This document shows, one piece after another, positions 52,375 through 61,516 of a stretch of DNA of 64,000 nt. Below the pieces are notes generated by a model, which was not told where the DNA came from, searched no databases, and saw only the letters and a program-made list of their open reading frames with translations. Within the stretch, counting starts at the first letter, position 1, and each line of letters starts with the position of its first letter. The position numbers were made by a program, and so were the translations under genes. Origin of the DNA: Arcticibacter tournemirensis (lineage in GTDB: Bacteria; Bacteroidota; Bacteroidia; Sphingobacteriales; Sphingobacteriaceae); the NCBI RefSeq assembly GCF_006716645.1, contig NZ_VFPL01000001.1, forward strand, positions 2,418,001-2,482,000, written 5' to 3'.

Positions 52375-53781
52375 TTAACTCATACCTGTGAATAAATAGG
52401 GGCTCCGGGTTGGATGTTCTTCAATATAAATTTCCTTCAGGCTTCTTACTTCAAAAGACTGTACTTTTCTATAAAAGTGATTGGCGTTTACGTCTTCCAG
52501 CGACCGGTAAGCGCATGACTCCATGAGTTTTATAGTGCTCCTTACGGTATTGTTGAGGAAGTTTGCAATGCGTGTTCTTTGATCGTTACCTTTAGTACTG
52601 AGCAGGTGTCCTGAGTCACCACTCAGCGCCAGAGGTATGGTACTATAGCAAGCGCTGGCGCCAAGTGCGATCGCTTTCAGAATATCATATTCAGTGACCA
52701 CAGGTCCAGAGAAAAGCAGCTTCACGGGCAGATCGTAATTCTCAAAAACCTTTGCTGTAAATGCCAGCGTATCGAGGTAAGCAGAGTTGTTTGCCTGGGC
52801 TATATTTGAGGCATCGGAGCCAATAAGCGGCATGGCCCTGTCAATTGTAATAAAATCAAGATACACTTCGGCAGAAAGCATTGACTGACATAAAGCTGCT
52901 ATAATCTCTTTGCCCGGGTTGAATAACCGGATCCCAACCGGCTTACCGCCGGACAAAGATCTTAAGCCGTTTAAAAAGATAAGCATCCTGTTTCTGCTGA
53001 GCCGTTTCATAATGCTTTCCTCATGGACAGGAAGTGCCATTTCAATCATTTTGATATAGGGTCTGGTGGCTGTCACCTGAAACAGTTTTTCATTAAAAGA
53101 GCTGTCCGTTTTGCGGAAAGCCGGGTCTTCGTGCATTATTTGCCATATCAAGTCGCCTCCGCCTCTCAGCAGGTGCGAACTGATACCGCCCTTGCCGGTA
53201 TTGATGGCAAGGCCTGAAATATTCGCGGCACCTGATAGCGCGAGCAGGGACGAGTTGCTGGCTCCCTTTTGAGTTAAAGCTTCTATGTTTAATATACTTA
53301 AGCTATATGGTTGTGTGCATTGTTCATTGCCAATTTTTACTCTCAGGTGTGCTGCGTTTAGTTTAACCGGTTTTGTGTGACTGTCTGTTTTTAAATATTC
53401 AAAACCGGGTTCGTCAGCGCGGAGCAGCGTATTGCTGACAATGTTAGTAGGAATGTTATTTGCACGACTGACAATAAGATCGTACTGTTTCGAATTCACC
53501 ATAGCCTTCAGCTGGTCATTTTCAGAAAAAAGCTTCAGGAGCAGGGGATGTATCCTGCCCGAAAGATATTTCAGGGCTGCTTTAAACGGATAGTTTCTTA
53601 ATACCGATTGTTTTCTTTTGAAAAGACCGAACGCAGCAATCTGCAATGCAGAAAGAATGATTGCAGCGACAACAAAGGAAAGACCATTGGTTATCAAGCC
53701 TGCAAGAACTAAACTGACATTTAAGCAAAAAAGAAGGATAAAGCATATACCCAGCAGCGACTGGAATTTGAATTTTTTCAT
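52375..53781 (-). CDS. Membrane-anchored glutamate synthase-like (FMN-binding) protein
   Basis: 468 residues. Two N-terminal hydrophobic spans (LLGICFILLFCLNVSLVLAG and LSFVVAAIILSALQIAAFGL) anchor the protein. The rest matches the FMN-binding central domain of glutamate synthase (GltB): SGAANISGLAINTGKGGISS, LLRGGGDLIWQI, KPVGIRLFNPGKEI, DFITIDRAMPL and the final ALGASACYSTIPLAL. No amidotransferase or Fe-S Cys motifs are visible, so it is not a complete glutamate synthase; such stand-alone domains are of unknown role. The Rnk-like gene follows about 60 bases on. Confidence 0.83.
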   Translation of the reverse strand: MKKFKFQSLLGICFILLFCLNVSLVLAGLITNGLSFVVAAIILSALQIAAFGLFKRKQSVLRNYPFKAALKYLSGRIHPLLLKLFSENDQLKAMVNSKQYDLIVSRANNIPTNIVSNTLLRADEPGFEYLKTDSHTKPVKLNAAHLRVKIGNEQCTQPYSLSILNIEALTQKGASNSSLLALSGAANISGLAINTGKGGISSHLLRGGGDLIWQIMHEDPAFRKTDSSFNEKLFQVTATRPYIKMIEMALPVHEESIMKRLSRNRMLIFLNGLRSLSGGKPVGIRLFNPGKEIIAALCQSMLSAEVYLDFITIDRAMPLIGSDASNIAQANNSAYLDTLAFTAKVFENYDLPVKLLFSGPVVTEYDILKAIALGASACYSTIPLALSGDSGHLLSTKGNDQRTRIANFLNNTVRSTIKLMESCAYRSLEDVNANHFYRKVQSFEVRSLKEIYIEEHPTRSPYLFTGMS

Positions 53782-54149
53782 AATAAACCTTATTAAGACA
53801 GTGAAAAACCGGGAGTTTCATGACTGGCCCCAAACCGAACGAGGTTGGGGCTTACTTAATGAAGTCTTTGCTGCTTGTTTGAAAAGAGTAACCGAAGTGA
53901 TGATGTATCGCTATGCTTTGTGCATAATTGGCATACGACGGAAAGAGGCCACCATACACAGCATGTGCTATATGCAGTATAGATGCATACGCAATTTTAG
54001 TGATGCTATATGTATGACAATGTGGGGCCATTAATGCAAATTTCTACATATATAATTAAAAAGCAAGTATTTGCTGAGTTTAATAACACATTCTGATACT
54101 ATTGTTACAATCGGCTCTGGGGTGTCGTTAGTAGTCGGTTTTTTAAAAA
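53782..54149. other. Gap without a gene, containing one hairpin
   Basis: No gene is supported in this stretch. GGCCCCAAACC pairs with GGTTGGGGC (53827-53836 with 53843-53851, one A bulge) about 45-70 bases upstream of the glutamate-synthase-like gene start, so it may lie in that gene's leader. A plus-strand frame running through this gap and into the neighbour is mostly the antisense of that gene. Confidence 0.45.
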
Positions 54150-54389
54150 TTAGCATTCTTCGACTTCCAGTTCTGGCCGAACCGCTTCCATCTCTAAGAT
54201 GATGTCCTTTACTTTTATCAGTCTGGCGTGAAAGGAGCTGAATGCAGAAATATTTGACAGATCGCCCGCTATGAAAAGATGGCTTTTTACAAATTTAGGA
54301 ACATCAATGATTGTTTCGGCTTCACTTAGTTTTATAGTGTCTGGCAAAGTATGCGTTTCGAAAAACTCTTTTAGCTCGGGAAGTGTCAT
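54150..54389 (-). CDS. Small DUF6965-like protein
   Basis: 79 residues opening MTLPELKEFFETHTLPDTI, followed by SEAETIIDVPKFVKSHLFIA and LIKVKDIILEME. It fits a small all-helical Bacteroidota family of unknown function (DUF6965-like, from memory). ATG 54389 is supported by an exact promoter/start junction TACATTTGCACCATG shared with the DinB-like gene at 41278. No partner genes. Confidence 0.65.
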   Translation of the reverse strand: MTLPELKEFFETHTLPDTIKLSEAETIIDVPKFVKSHLFIAGDLSNISAFSSFHARLIKVKDIILEMEAVRPELEVEEC

Positions 54390-54393
54390 GGTG

Positions 54394-54401
54394 CAAATGT
54401 A
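54394..54401 (-). promoter_or_regulatory. -7 element of the DUF6965-like gene (TACATTTG)
   Basis: On the minus strand TACATTTG is followed by CACC and the ATG at 54389, so transcription would start at or next to the initiation codon. Confidence 0.5.
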
Positions 54402-54441
54402 AAGAACCTGCACCTGGCCGTGACTTGATATTCGTCACATA

Positions 54442-56514
54442 TTACTTAACTGCCACGGATATCCGGGCGTTGTTAGCGATGACTTTTTCAGAAAGAACTT
54501 TACCCTTTTGGATCACCTTTAATCGAAGCTTATCTCCCTCACGTTTCACATAAACGTCTATTGCGGTATTAAATGCCATAACGTTTTTAAGTTCAATATA
54601 ATCCCATTTTGCAGGCAGATTAGGCTGCAATAATAACGTATTGAAACTCGTTGGTTCCAAGCCCAATAAACCTTCTGTAAAGATGCGGCAGTACAATGCA
54701 CTTTCGGCTGATAGGTGCACCATGCCATTTTCAGGCCAGGCTTCAACTACGTATGGCACCCGAAACCCTGTCAGGCGGGTTGCAGAATAAGAAAGCAAGC
54801 GTTCCAACGCCCTGTCGGCGGCACCTGCTTTAAAGGCTCCTCTAAAAGCATACAGAGTTCCCCTGTCCCAAAACACTTTTGGACGGCCTTCTTCCTTTTT
54901 TAACTCAGTAAGTACTCCATTGGCCGACCACAATCTGTCAAACAGAGCATCAAGAGTGCCGTTTTTGCGCTTGTTTAATCCTACTACGAGGGGCATACAT
55001 ATCCAGCTTCTTAATGTTGCATTTTCTTTATAGTATCTGTATGTATCAAGGTCGTCCATTTTCGCACCGAAATATTTTTCAATAGCTTGAGCCAATTTCT
55101 GCGCCCTCGCATTGTAGCCAGCAACCAATGAGGCTGGTTTGCCCATTGCTTTCGCTAATCTTGCCGCTTGTATTAGTGCACCGTAATAGAGTGAAGATGT
55201 TGATAAATTAGCGGACCCGGCTGGAAACCTGCCTTCAAGTTCATCACTTTCCGAAGCGACAATGCCTTCGGATGTAACCCGTTTCCTGCTGTATTCCAGG
55301 CACCAGTTAACCAATGGCCAGATTTCGTTGGCTTTCTCTCTGTCGCCGGAGGCCAATAGGAAATGAGTGGCTCCGTAGGCAATCATCGCGGCATCTCCCC
55401 GGTCATATTCTCCAAAAGGAAAGGTCACATCCAGTTCAAAGGAAGCCCATATCTTACCTCCATCTTTGGGAATATTACTTTGAAAGATGCGGTAGGCATT
55501 CATCGCCGCCTGTACGCCTTTCTGGTAGCCAAGGTAAGAAAAGAACGGCCCGCTGTATTCTGCCTGGTCATTTGCCCAAATGCCTACATAGTAACTCCCG
55601 CCACCCGGAGAGTGCACGAGGCCCAGTCGCGAACGGAAGATACTCTCTGCCGCCCTGATCTTTGAGAAGAAAAACAAAGTGTTGATGATCTTGTCAGGTG
55701 ATTTTAATATAAGATTATTAGAAACGCTGTCAAGAAACAAGTCCCGTTGGTGTTCCACTTCTGCAAATGACGCTGTGGCTTGAGGTTCATCATTTTGTGT
55801 TGCGGTGAAATAGATCCCAAATTCATATTTGTCACCGGGTAGGATGGTTACTTTGTCTTGAGCGTCGGTAACAATTTTTCTGTGGTAAATACCCTGCCAG
55901 CCAACCTCTTCCTGCTTTAGTTCAGTAGCTCCGATCCTGAGGCTTTGCGGCTTTTTCCCGGTGTTGATCAACGTCCATTTCTCTACGAAGCATCGCTTTT
56001 CCATAGATGGAAAAAAAGATCTGATTACTGAAATGCCGTCCATTTCTTTAAAATAAAAGGCGATCTTGCCCCTGATGCGGACAGAATCCAGTACACCGGT
56101 TTCGTATTTCTTTTCAGCAATGGTGATCACCGGCAGGATGTCGTCGTTATACTCAGAACGCAGGTAGGCCCTGTACATCGACTCATTGGATTTGCTGTAT
56201 TTACGGAGTTGTGGAAAGATGACGTCCCTTCTGATTTGAACCTGTCTTGCTTTATCGACGTTATACCGGATAATTCCAGATACCAATGACCCTGACATCT
56301 CTATATTATCGTCATGAGGCAATCGTTTTTCAGTTGTTATATCCCATGTGATGCTTTTATCTTCATTGGTACGCCAGAAAATTTCATCCTGTCGGCTGAG
56401 ATCCTGGGCTTTTGCCATGTCGCCGACACACGTAAATGAAAATAAAGCTACAAATGTTAAAACAGAGAACAGGTGAGACTCGACGAGTTGAACTTTAGGG
56501 GAGGACAAATCCAT
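54442..56514 (-). CDS. Six-hairpin glycosidase-like secreted protein
   Basis: 690 residues with a signal peptide (VLTFVALFSFTCVGDMAKAQ). An N-terminal beta domain (SGSLVSGIIRYNVDKARQVQ) is followed by an (alpha/alpha)6 barrel; visible segments include AGSANLSTSSLYYGALIQAA, YVGIWANDQAEYSGPFFSYL and VVEAWPENGMVHLSAESALYC, reminiscent of rhamnosidase/GH78- and GH127-like families. Its sugar cannot be assigned. It is a lone gene in the gap between the DUF6965-like gene and the ABC-F gene. Confidence 0.75.
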   Translation of the reverse strand: MDLSSPKVQLVESHLFSVLTFVALFSFTCVGDMAKAQDLSRQDEIFWRTNEDKSITWDITTEKRLPHDDNIEMSGSLVSGIIRYNVDKARQVQIRRDVIFPQLRKYSKSNESMYRAYLRSEYNDDILPVITIAEKKYETGVLDSVRIRGKIAFYFKEMDGISVIRSFFPSMEKRCFVEKWTLINTGKKPQSLRIGATELKQEEVGWQGIYHRKIVTDAQDKVTILPGDKYEFGIYFTATQNDEPQATASFAEVEHQRDLFLDSVSNNLILKSPDKIINTLFFFSKIRAAESIFRSRLGLVHSPGGGSYYVGIWANDQAEYSGPFFSYLGYQKGVQAAMNAYRIFQSNIPKDGGKIWASFELDVTFPFGEYDRGDAAMIAYGATHFLLASGDREKANEIWPLVNWCLEYSRKRVTSEGIVASESDELEGRFPAGSANLSTSSLYYGALIQAARLAKAMGKPASLVAGYNARAQKLAQAIEKYFGAKMDDLDTYRYYKENATLRSWICMPLVVGLNKRKNGTLDALFDRLWSANGVLTELKKEEGRPKVFWDRGTLYAFRGAFKAGAADRALERLLSYSATRLTGFRVPYVVEAWPENGMVHLSAESALYCRIFTEGLLGLEPTSFNTLLLQPNLPAKWDYIELKNVMAFNTAIDVYVKREGDKLRLKVIQKGKVLSEKVIANNARISVAVK

Positions 56515-56682
56515 ATTTTGGTGTGTTGTATAAGTCGACTAAGTTATAAAACCCCCAAATAAATACAAGTTATAATCGTACTTCAATAGCTGCTGTGGTA
56601 CCAGTGTTTACGCTTTACCCTTTATGACGTTGTTGATTCAATATTGTTAAACATTTTTAGATGGCCTCATCGGGTATTCTTA

Positions 56683-58317
56683 TTAATTCTGTTCAATCTC
56701 CTTGAGGCTCGTCATTTTTTTATAGGCCAGGAAGCCCTTAATATCCTCAAAGTGCTCGCGCACGCGTTTATTGCCAAATTCAAATACTTTTTGAGCAAGT
56801 CCATCCAGGAAGTCACGGTCATGCGATACTAAAATCAAGGTGCCGTCGAAGTCTTGCAGGGCCTCCTTGATGATGTCTTTGGTCTTCATATCCAAATGGT
56901 TCGTCGGCTCATCCAGGATCAATACATTGACAGGTTCCAGCAACAGTTTGATCATAGCTAAGCGGGTTCTTTCGCCACCTGAAAGCACTTTTACTTTTTT
57001 AGTGATATCGTCGCCGCTAAACATGAAAGCACCTAATAGGTCTTTGATCTTTATAGTTCCGTCACTTAATGGAATCTGATCGATCGTCTCAAACACCGTT
57101 AAACTTTCATCCAGCAGAGCTGCCTGGTTCTGAGCAAAGTAGCCGATCTTCGCATTGTGTCCAACCTTTAAGGTTCCCTCAAAATCAATCTCGTTCATAA
57201 TAGCCTTGATCATGGTCGACTTGCCTTCCCCGTTTTTACCAACGAAAGCCACTTTTTCTCCGCGTTCAATCACCATGGAAGCCTTTTCGAACACCACATG
57301 ATCACCGTAAGCTTTGGTTAACTCTTCCACAATCACAGGATATTGACCGGAGCGGGGAGAAGGAGGGAACTTTAGTCGCAATGCTGAGGTATCCACTTCA
57401 TCAATCTCTATAATTTCGAGCTTTTCGAGCATTTTAACCCGCGACTGCACCTGCAGAGTTTTTGAATAGGTACCCCTGAAGCGATCTATGAATTCCTGGT
57501 TGTCGGCAATAAAGCGTTGCTGTTCTTCATAGGCTTTTAGCTGGTGTAAACGACGGTCTGCACGCAGCTGGAGGTAGTGACTGTACTTGGCTTTATAATC
57601 GTATATCCTGCCCATCGTAACCTCAATGGTACGATTAGTAATGTTGTCTACAAAAGTACGGTCGTGCGAAATCACCATCACCGCCTTTGCCGAGTTGACG
57701 AGAAAATCTTCTAACCATTGGATACTTTCAATGTCCATATGGTTAGTCGGCTCATCCAGCAGAATCAGATCCGGCTTCTTTAGTAAAATCTTGGCTAATT
57801 CAATCCGCATGCGCCATCCACCGGAAAATTCAGAAGTTGGGCGGGTGAAATCCTGGCGTTGAAAGCCCAGACCTTTTAATACCTTTTCTACTTCAGCATC
57901 GTAATTTACCTCTTCTAAGGAGTAGAACTTCTCGCTCACCTCTGATACACGCTCAATTAACTTCATGTATTCGTCGCTTTCATAGTCGGTTCTGATCGTG
58001 AGTTGTTCATTCAGTTCATCCAGCTCCTTCCGCATTTGGTGCACCTCATGAAAAGCTTTTGCAGCTTCTTCGAAAACGGTAACATTGTCCTCTGTAAGCA
58101 AATGCTGTGGCAAGTACGCAATTACAGCATCTTTTGGTGCGGTAACGCTACCAGTAGTAGGTTTGGCAGCGCCCGCAATTATTTTTAAAATGGTAGACTT
58201 GCCTGCCCCATTTTTACCCATCAGAGCTATTTTATCGTTCTCGTTAATTGGAAACGTTACATCACTAAACAGAGTAGTTCCGCCAAACGAAACTGAAATA
58301 TTATTTATATTAATCAC
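56683..58317 (-). CDS. ABC-F family ATPase (translation factor-type)
   Basis: 544 residues with two ATPase domains and no membrane part. First Walker A MGKNGAGKSTILKI near residue 35, signature FSGGWRMRIELA; second Walker A VGKNGEGKSTMIKA, signature LSGGERTRLAMI; both Walker B sites read LDEPTNH. The linker between the domains (LHQLKAYEEQQRFIADNQEF) fits ABC-F proteins of the EttA/YbiT class, which act on ribosomes. It is not clearly an antibiotic-resistance type. Start codon is GTG at 58317; a TATCTTTG -7 element lies 27 bases upstream. Confidence 0.92.
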   Translation of the reverse strand: MININNISVSFGGTTLFSDVTFPINENDKIALMGKNGAGKSTILKIIAGAAKPTTGSVTAPKDAVIAYLPQHLLTEDNVTVFEEAAKAFHEVHQMRKELDELNEQLTIRTDYESDEYMKLIERVSEVSEKFYSLEEVNYDAEVEKVLKGLGFQRQDFTRPTSEFSGGWRMRIELAKILLKKPDLILLDEPTNHMDIESIQWLEDFLVNSAKAVMVISHDRTFVDNITNRTIEVTMGRIYDYKAKYSHYLQLRADRRLHQLKAYEEQQRFIADNQEFIDRFRGTYSKTLQVQSRVKMLEKLEIIEIDEVDTSALRLKFPPSPRSGQYPVIVEELTKAYGDHVVFEKASMVIERGEKVAFVGKNGEGKSTMIKAIMNEIDFEGTLKVGHNAKIGYFAQNQAALLDESLTVFETIDQIPLSDGTIKIKDLLGAFMFSGDDITKKVKVLSGGERTRLAMIKLLLEPVNVLILDEPTNHLDMKTKDIIKEALQDFDGTLILVSHDRDFLDGLAQKVFEFGNKRVREHFEDIKGFLAYKKMTSLKEIEQN

Positions 58318-58343
58318 GAAATGAGGATGCTAAAAATGAGCGG

Positions 58344-58351
58344 CAAAGATA
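58344..58351 (-). promoter_or_regulatory. -7 element of the ABC-F gene (TATCTTTG)
   Basis: TATCTTTG on the minus strand fits TAnnTTTG. A matching -33 TTG is not evident. Confidence 0.35.
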
Positions 58352-58466
58352 ATGGAATTTAGCATAATTAACCTAACGCATGTTGTTACTGCCAAAGTGC
58401 AGCTTCAGCGGAGGAAATTTGCTGCTTTTATTCGATTCTCTTAATCGCCCACGAAGATGTACTCTA

Positions 58467-58952
58467 TTATGCATCGTATTTGTATTTTCTCAAATACCAG
58501 AGTCGCAGCTTCTCATTGCCGTAGTAATGTACATTTTTAACCTGGAGATAGTCTCTCAACGGAGATACATCTTTTATGTTTATTTCAGTAAAATCAATGT
58601 GTTTGCCATTCTTCAGATATAATAATAGCCCTAGCTTCTTTCCGTAATTTGTGAGCTCTTCGGTAGTGCTGTATCCATCAATTTCATCCGGAGAAATTTG
58701 CCGGAGAGCGCCATGATAATACTTTAAAATAATTTTGTTGTCCTCAAGTACCGCGGATACTGGCTTTAAAAATAATTTGATATATAATTCAGGAATCAAT
58801 GTTATAATGAAAGCAGCCATGAAAAAGACACCATAATTTTTGCTTTCATTATGCAGTCTCACTATAGCAAATGGTGTCAATCCGAGCAATGCGATCAGGC
58901 CAGTAATTCGAATCAGGAGGTCTGTTTTTTTAGGTTCAAGCGTTGTAGTCAT
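58467..58952 (-). CDS. Small membrane protein with PH-like tail
   Basis: 161 residues. Two hydrophobic spans (LLIRITGLIALLGLTPFAIV and GVFFMAAFIITLIPELYIKL) are followed by a beta-rich C-terminal domain (EDNKIILKYYHGALRQISPD) resembling bacterial PH-like domains. Such proteins are usually of unknown role. It lies about 150 bases upstream of the ABC-F gene on the same strand. Confidence 0.68.
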   Translation of the reverse strand: MTTTLEPKKTDLLIRITGLIALLGLTPFAIVRLHNESKNYGVFFMAAFIITLIPELYIKLFLKPVSAVLEDNKIILKYYHGALRQISPDEIDGYSTTEELTNYGKKLGLLLYLKNGKHIDFTEINIKDVSPLRDYLQVKNVHYYGNEKLRLWYLRKYKYDA

Positions 58953-59086
58953 TCTGATTTAAAATTACATTTTTTGAAGAAAATATGTCAGCGAATATCA
59001 ATTATAAATAATTTTGGGCGTGCTGAAGAGACTTGGCAGCTCTGCATAGCTGTGTGTCCCCATTGAACGGCGAAAATTTACGTCAA

Positions 59087-59692
59087 ATGATAAAAATCAA
59101 CGAAACAACTTTGTTCAGCCTGGAAAATGTTATGTTTTCTTTTGCTCTGGCTTCTGAAGCAGCATCCGCATTCGAAGGATATAATACATTATTCACAGGA
59201 ATTGGCAAAGTCAATGCCGCTTATGAGCTCACCAAAGCGATTCAAAGGAGAAGGCCAGACTTGATTATAAATCTTGGTTCGGCAGGCAGTGCGGTGTTTC
59301 AGAAAGGCGAAGTGATCTGCTGCAGCCGCTTCGTTCAGCGTGATATGGATGTAAGGGGGTTGGGATATGTTCAATATGAAACACCTCTCTCGGGACTGCC
59401 GCCTGTTTTAGAATATGGTTTAGAACTGGAAGGGTTAAAGACGGGCATATGCGGAACCGGAGACAGTTTTGAGATGGCGCATCTAGCCTCCGAATATACT
59501 TTAGTGGACATGGAGGCCTATGCGCTCGCTTTGATAGCGAAGAAAGAGAACATCCCCTTTCTCTGCCTTAAATATATCTCAGACGGAGCTAATGGCGATG
59601 CTGCCGACGATTGGAATATTCATGTGCATAAAGCCGCTGCCGCCTACAGCGAGGTACTTCAGCTAAAAAAGAACATTACTGAGATGATTTAG
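59087..59692 (+). CDS. Nucleosidase of the PNP/MTA-SAH nucleosidase superfamily
   Basis: 201 residues. FTGIGKVNAAYELTKAI, INLGSAGSAV, GTGDSFEMAHL and VDMEAYALALIAKKENIPFL, then CLKYISDGAN, match the purine nucleosidase fold, with the acidic VDMEAYA motif. Closest in appearance to 5'-methylthioadenosine/S-adenosylhomocysteine nucleosidase, though shorter than the usual 230 residues, so futalosine hydrolase-like enzymes cannot be excluded. ATG 59087 is used; an upstream TTG at 59033 adds 18 unlikely residues. Monocistronic. Confidence 0.8.
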   Translation: MIKINETTLFSLENVMFSFALASEAASAFEGYNTLFTGIGKVNAAYELTKAIQRRRPDLIINLGSAGSAVFQKGEVICCSRFVQRDMDVRGLGYVQYETPLSGLPPVLEYGLELEGLKTGICGTGDSFEMAHLASEYTLVDMEAYALALIAKKENIPFLCLKYISDGANGDAADDWNIHVHKAAAAYSEVLQLKKNITEMI

Positions 59693-59743
59693 TGGGCTCA
59701 GGGCCTTAACCGACACCAAAAAGAGAATGTCAATATAACTCAC

Positions 59744-61501
59744 TTATATCTTTCGGCCTGAGACGGGAAGCCTGAACCCAAATTTACTACCCATACCGAG
59801 CTCACTTTCGACAAAGATGTTGCCCTTCTGGGCTTCAATAAAGTCTTTGGCAATAGCCAGGCCCAGTCCCGATCCCGACTTGTTTTTACCGTCGGCGGGC
59901 ACCTGGAAATAGCGATCGAAAAGCTTTTGCTGGTATTGAGGTTCGATACCTTTCCCAAAGTCGCGCACGGAGAATTCGATAAAGGAACCCGATGGTAATA
60001 CCTCAATGACAATTCTTGAACGATCCGGACTGTATCGAAGTGCATTGGAGAGGAAGTTTATCAGTACCCAGGCTGTTTTTTCGACATCGCCGTAAACAAA
60101 GGGCAGGTTCTTTCGCGCCACCAGTTCCAGCCTGATGCCGCGTTGTTCGGCCTGCAATCTTACGGCATTAACTGCGTAGTTTACAATCTCATTCGGATCA
60201 GTATCCGTCAGGTTTAATTGTATATTGCCTGATTCAATCTGCGAGAGGTCAAGCAATTCGCCTGTAATCTTCAGCAGCCTGTTACTATCTTCGGCAATAT
60301 GATCAAGCAATTGTTTTTGTTCCGGGTTCAGACCTCCTACACGTTCGTCGCCCAGTAATTTAAGGCTCATTTTGATAGACGATATAGGTGTTTTCAACTC
60401 ATGCGAAACTGTGGCAATGATGTTCGTTTTGGCAGCGTCGAGTTCTTTGTATTGTGTTACATTTTTCAGGATAAATACCGAGCCTGCCGCAACTTCAGAT
60501 TTTCTTAGTTCGGTACTTACTTCCTCAAACATGAAAGGAACGCTGATCTGAATGGAGTCCAGCTGGAAAAAAGATTCTTTACCTCCTGCGAAGATTTTCA
60601 GAGCTTTATCATTTTTATCCAGGTGAATGATGTGTTCCAGCAGATCGTTGTTTTCTGCTACCTGCTCAACGTGTTTTCCTACTACCTGTTCAGAGTCTAT
60701 CGCCAGTAACTGCTCTGCAACAACATTTACAAACAAAATCTTTCCTTTTTCATCCACCCCGATGATTGCGTCGCGCATTTGCTCAATGATGGCTTCTATC
60801 CTCAATTTCTCGGAACGGATGGTGGCAAGGTTGCTGTTCTCCCAGTCGCTTAAGCGGTTAGCCATTTCATTGTAGGCTTTGCCCAGTTCCGAAAATTCGT
60901 CGGATGAGCTGAAGTTCAGCCTCTTCTGGTAATTTCCATCCCTGATCTCCCTTATCCCATCGAGAAGCTCCCTTAGCGGATTAGCAACAAAACCCGGGAA
61001 GTTGACGCTGAAGGAAAACAGGATTAAGAAAGTAAGGCCGCCGACTAATTGCAGCAATGTAATGGAGTTGTCAACAGCCTTTTGGGCGAGATTATTCTTA
61101 TGAACAATGGCCTCCATATTCATATTTTCAATATGTTGAAGTGCCAGGCGCATCTGGTATTCAGCCTCTGATTTGTCAGCGGCGGAACTGGTTGCTTTGA
61201 ACGCCCGGTAATGGCGATCCAGATCCTTTACGGCGGCGCGTTCACCCGGTTCAGTGACATTATTTCTCTCCTGCGCTAAGTTTTGCTCAAACCCTGGAAG
61301 ATCATCCGTCAACTGCCGGTTCTGTTTATCCAGGATCGACCGCATTTCTGCTACGTAGTTGAGGCTTTCATAATTATCTTTCAGTATAACCCTGGCGCTT
61401 TCGGCGATTCGCTGTATCTGGTACATGGAAATACCTCCGAAAGCTACCACTATGATGAAGAGAAAGCTGAATCCTATCCTGAGTTTTGCTTTTAATTTCA
61501 T
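59744..61501 (-). CDS. Sensor histidine kinase (HAMP-PAS-HisKA-HATPase), kdp-linked
   Basis: 585 residues. N-terminal span (IGFSFLFIIVVAFGGISMY), extracytoplasmic helical domain, second span (LLQLVGGLTFLILFSFSVNF), then HAMP (PLRELLDGIREIRDGNYQ), PAS (RIEAIIEQMRDAIIGVDEKG), HisKA (NIIATVSHELKTPISSIKMS) and ATPase boxes (LINFLSNALRYSPD, VRDFGKGIEPQY, GSGLGLAIAKDFIEA). It starts about 15 bases after the end of the KdpD-domain gene and so replaces the kinase half of KdpD. The response regulator KdpE is not seen in the window. Confidence 0.9.
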   Translation of the reverse strand: MKLKAKLRIGFSFLFIIVVAFGGISMYQIQRIAESARVILKDNYESLNYVAEMRSILDKQNRQLTDDLPGFEQNLAQERNNVTEPGERAAVKDLDRHYRAFKATSSAADKSEAEYQMRLALQHIENMNMEAIVHKNNLAQKAVDNSITLLQLVGGLTFLILFSFSVNFPGFVANPLRELLDGIREIRDGNYQKRLNFSSSDEFSELGKAYNEMANRLSDWENSNLATIRSEKLRIEAIIEQMRDAIIGVDEKGKILFVNVVAEQLLAIDSEQVVGKHVEQVAENNDLLEHIIHLDKNDKALKIFAGGKESFFQLDSIQISVPFMFEEVSTELRKSEVAAGSVFILKNVTQYKELDAAKTNIIATVSHELKTPISSIKMSLKLLGDERVGGLNPEQKQLLDHIAEDSNRLLKITGELLDLSQIESGNIQLNLTDTDPNEIVNYAVNAVRLQAEQRGIRLELVARKNLPFVYGDVEKTAWVLINFLSNALRYSPDRSRIVIEVLPSGSFIEFSVRDFGKGIEPQYQQKLFDRYFQVPADGKNKSGSGLGLAIAKDFIEAQKGNIFVESELGMGSKFGFRLPVSGRKI

Positions 61502-61516
61502 GGCTACGTGTTTTAC

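Noticed and set aside
53618-54034. 138-codon plus-strand ORF
   Set aside because: Mostly the antisense of the glutamate-synthase-like gene and its leader; Cys/Met-rich and irregular.
56683-58317. ABC-F antibiotic resistance determinant
   Set aside because: The linker and overall form fit housekeeping EttA/YbiT-type factors; nothing specifically links it to resistance.
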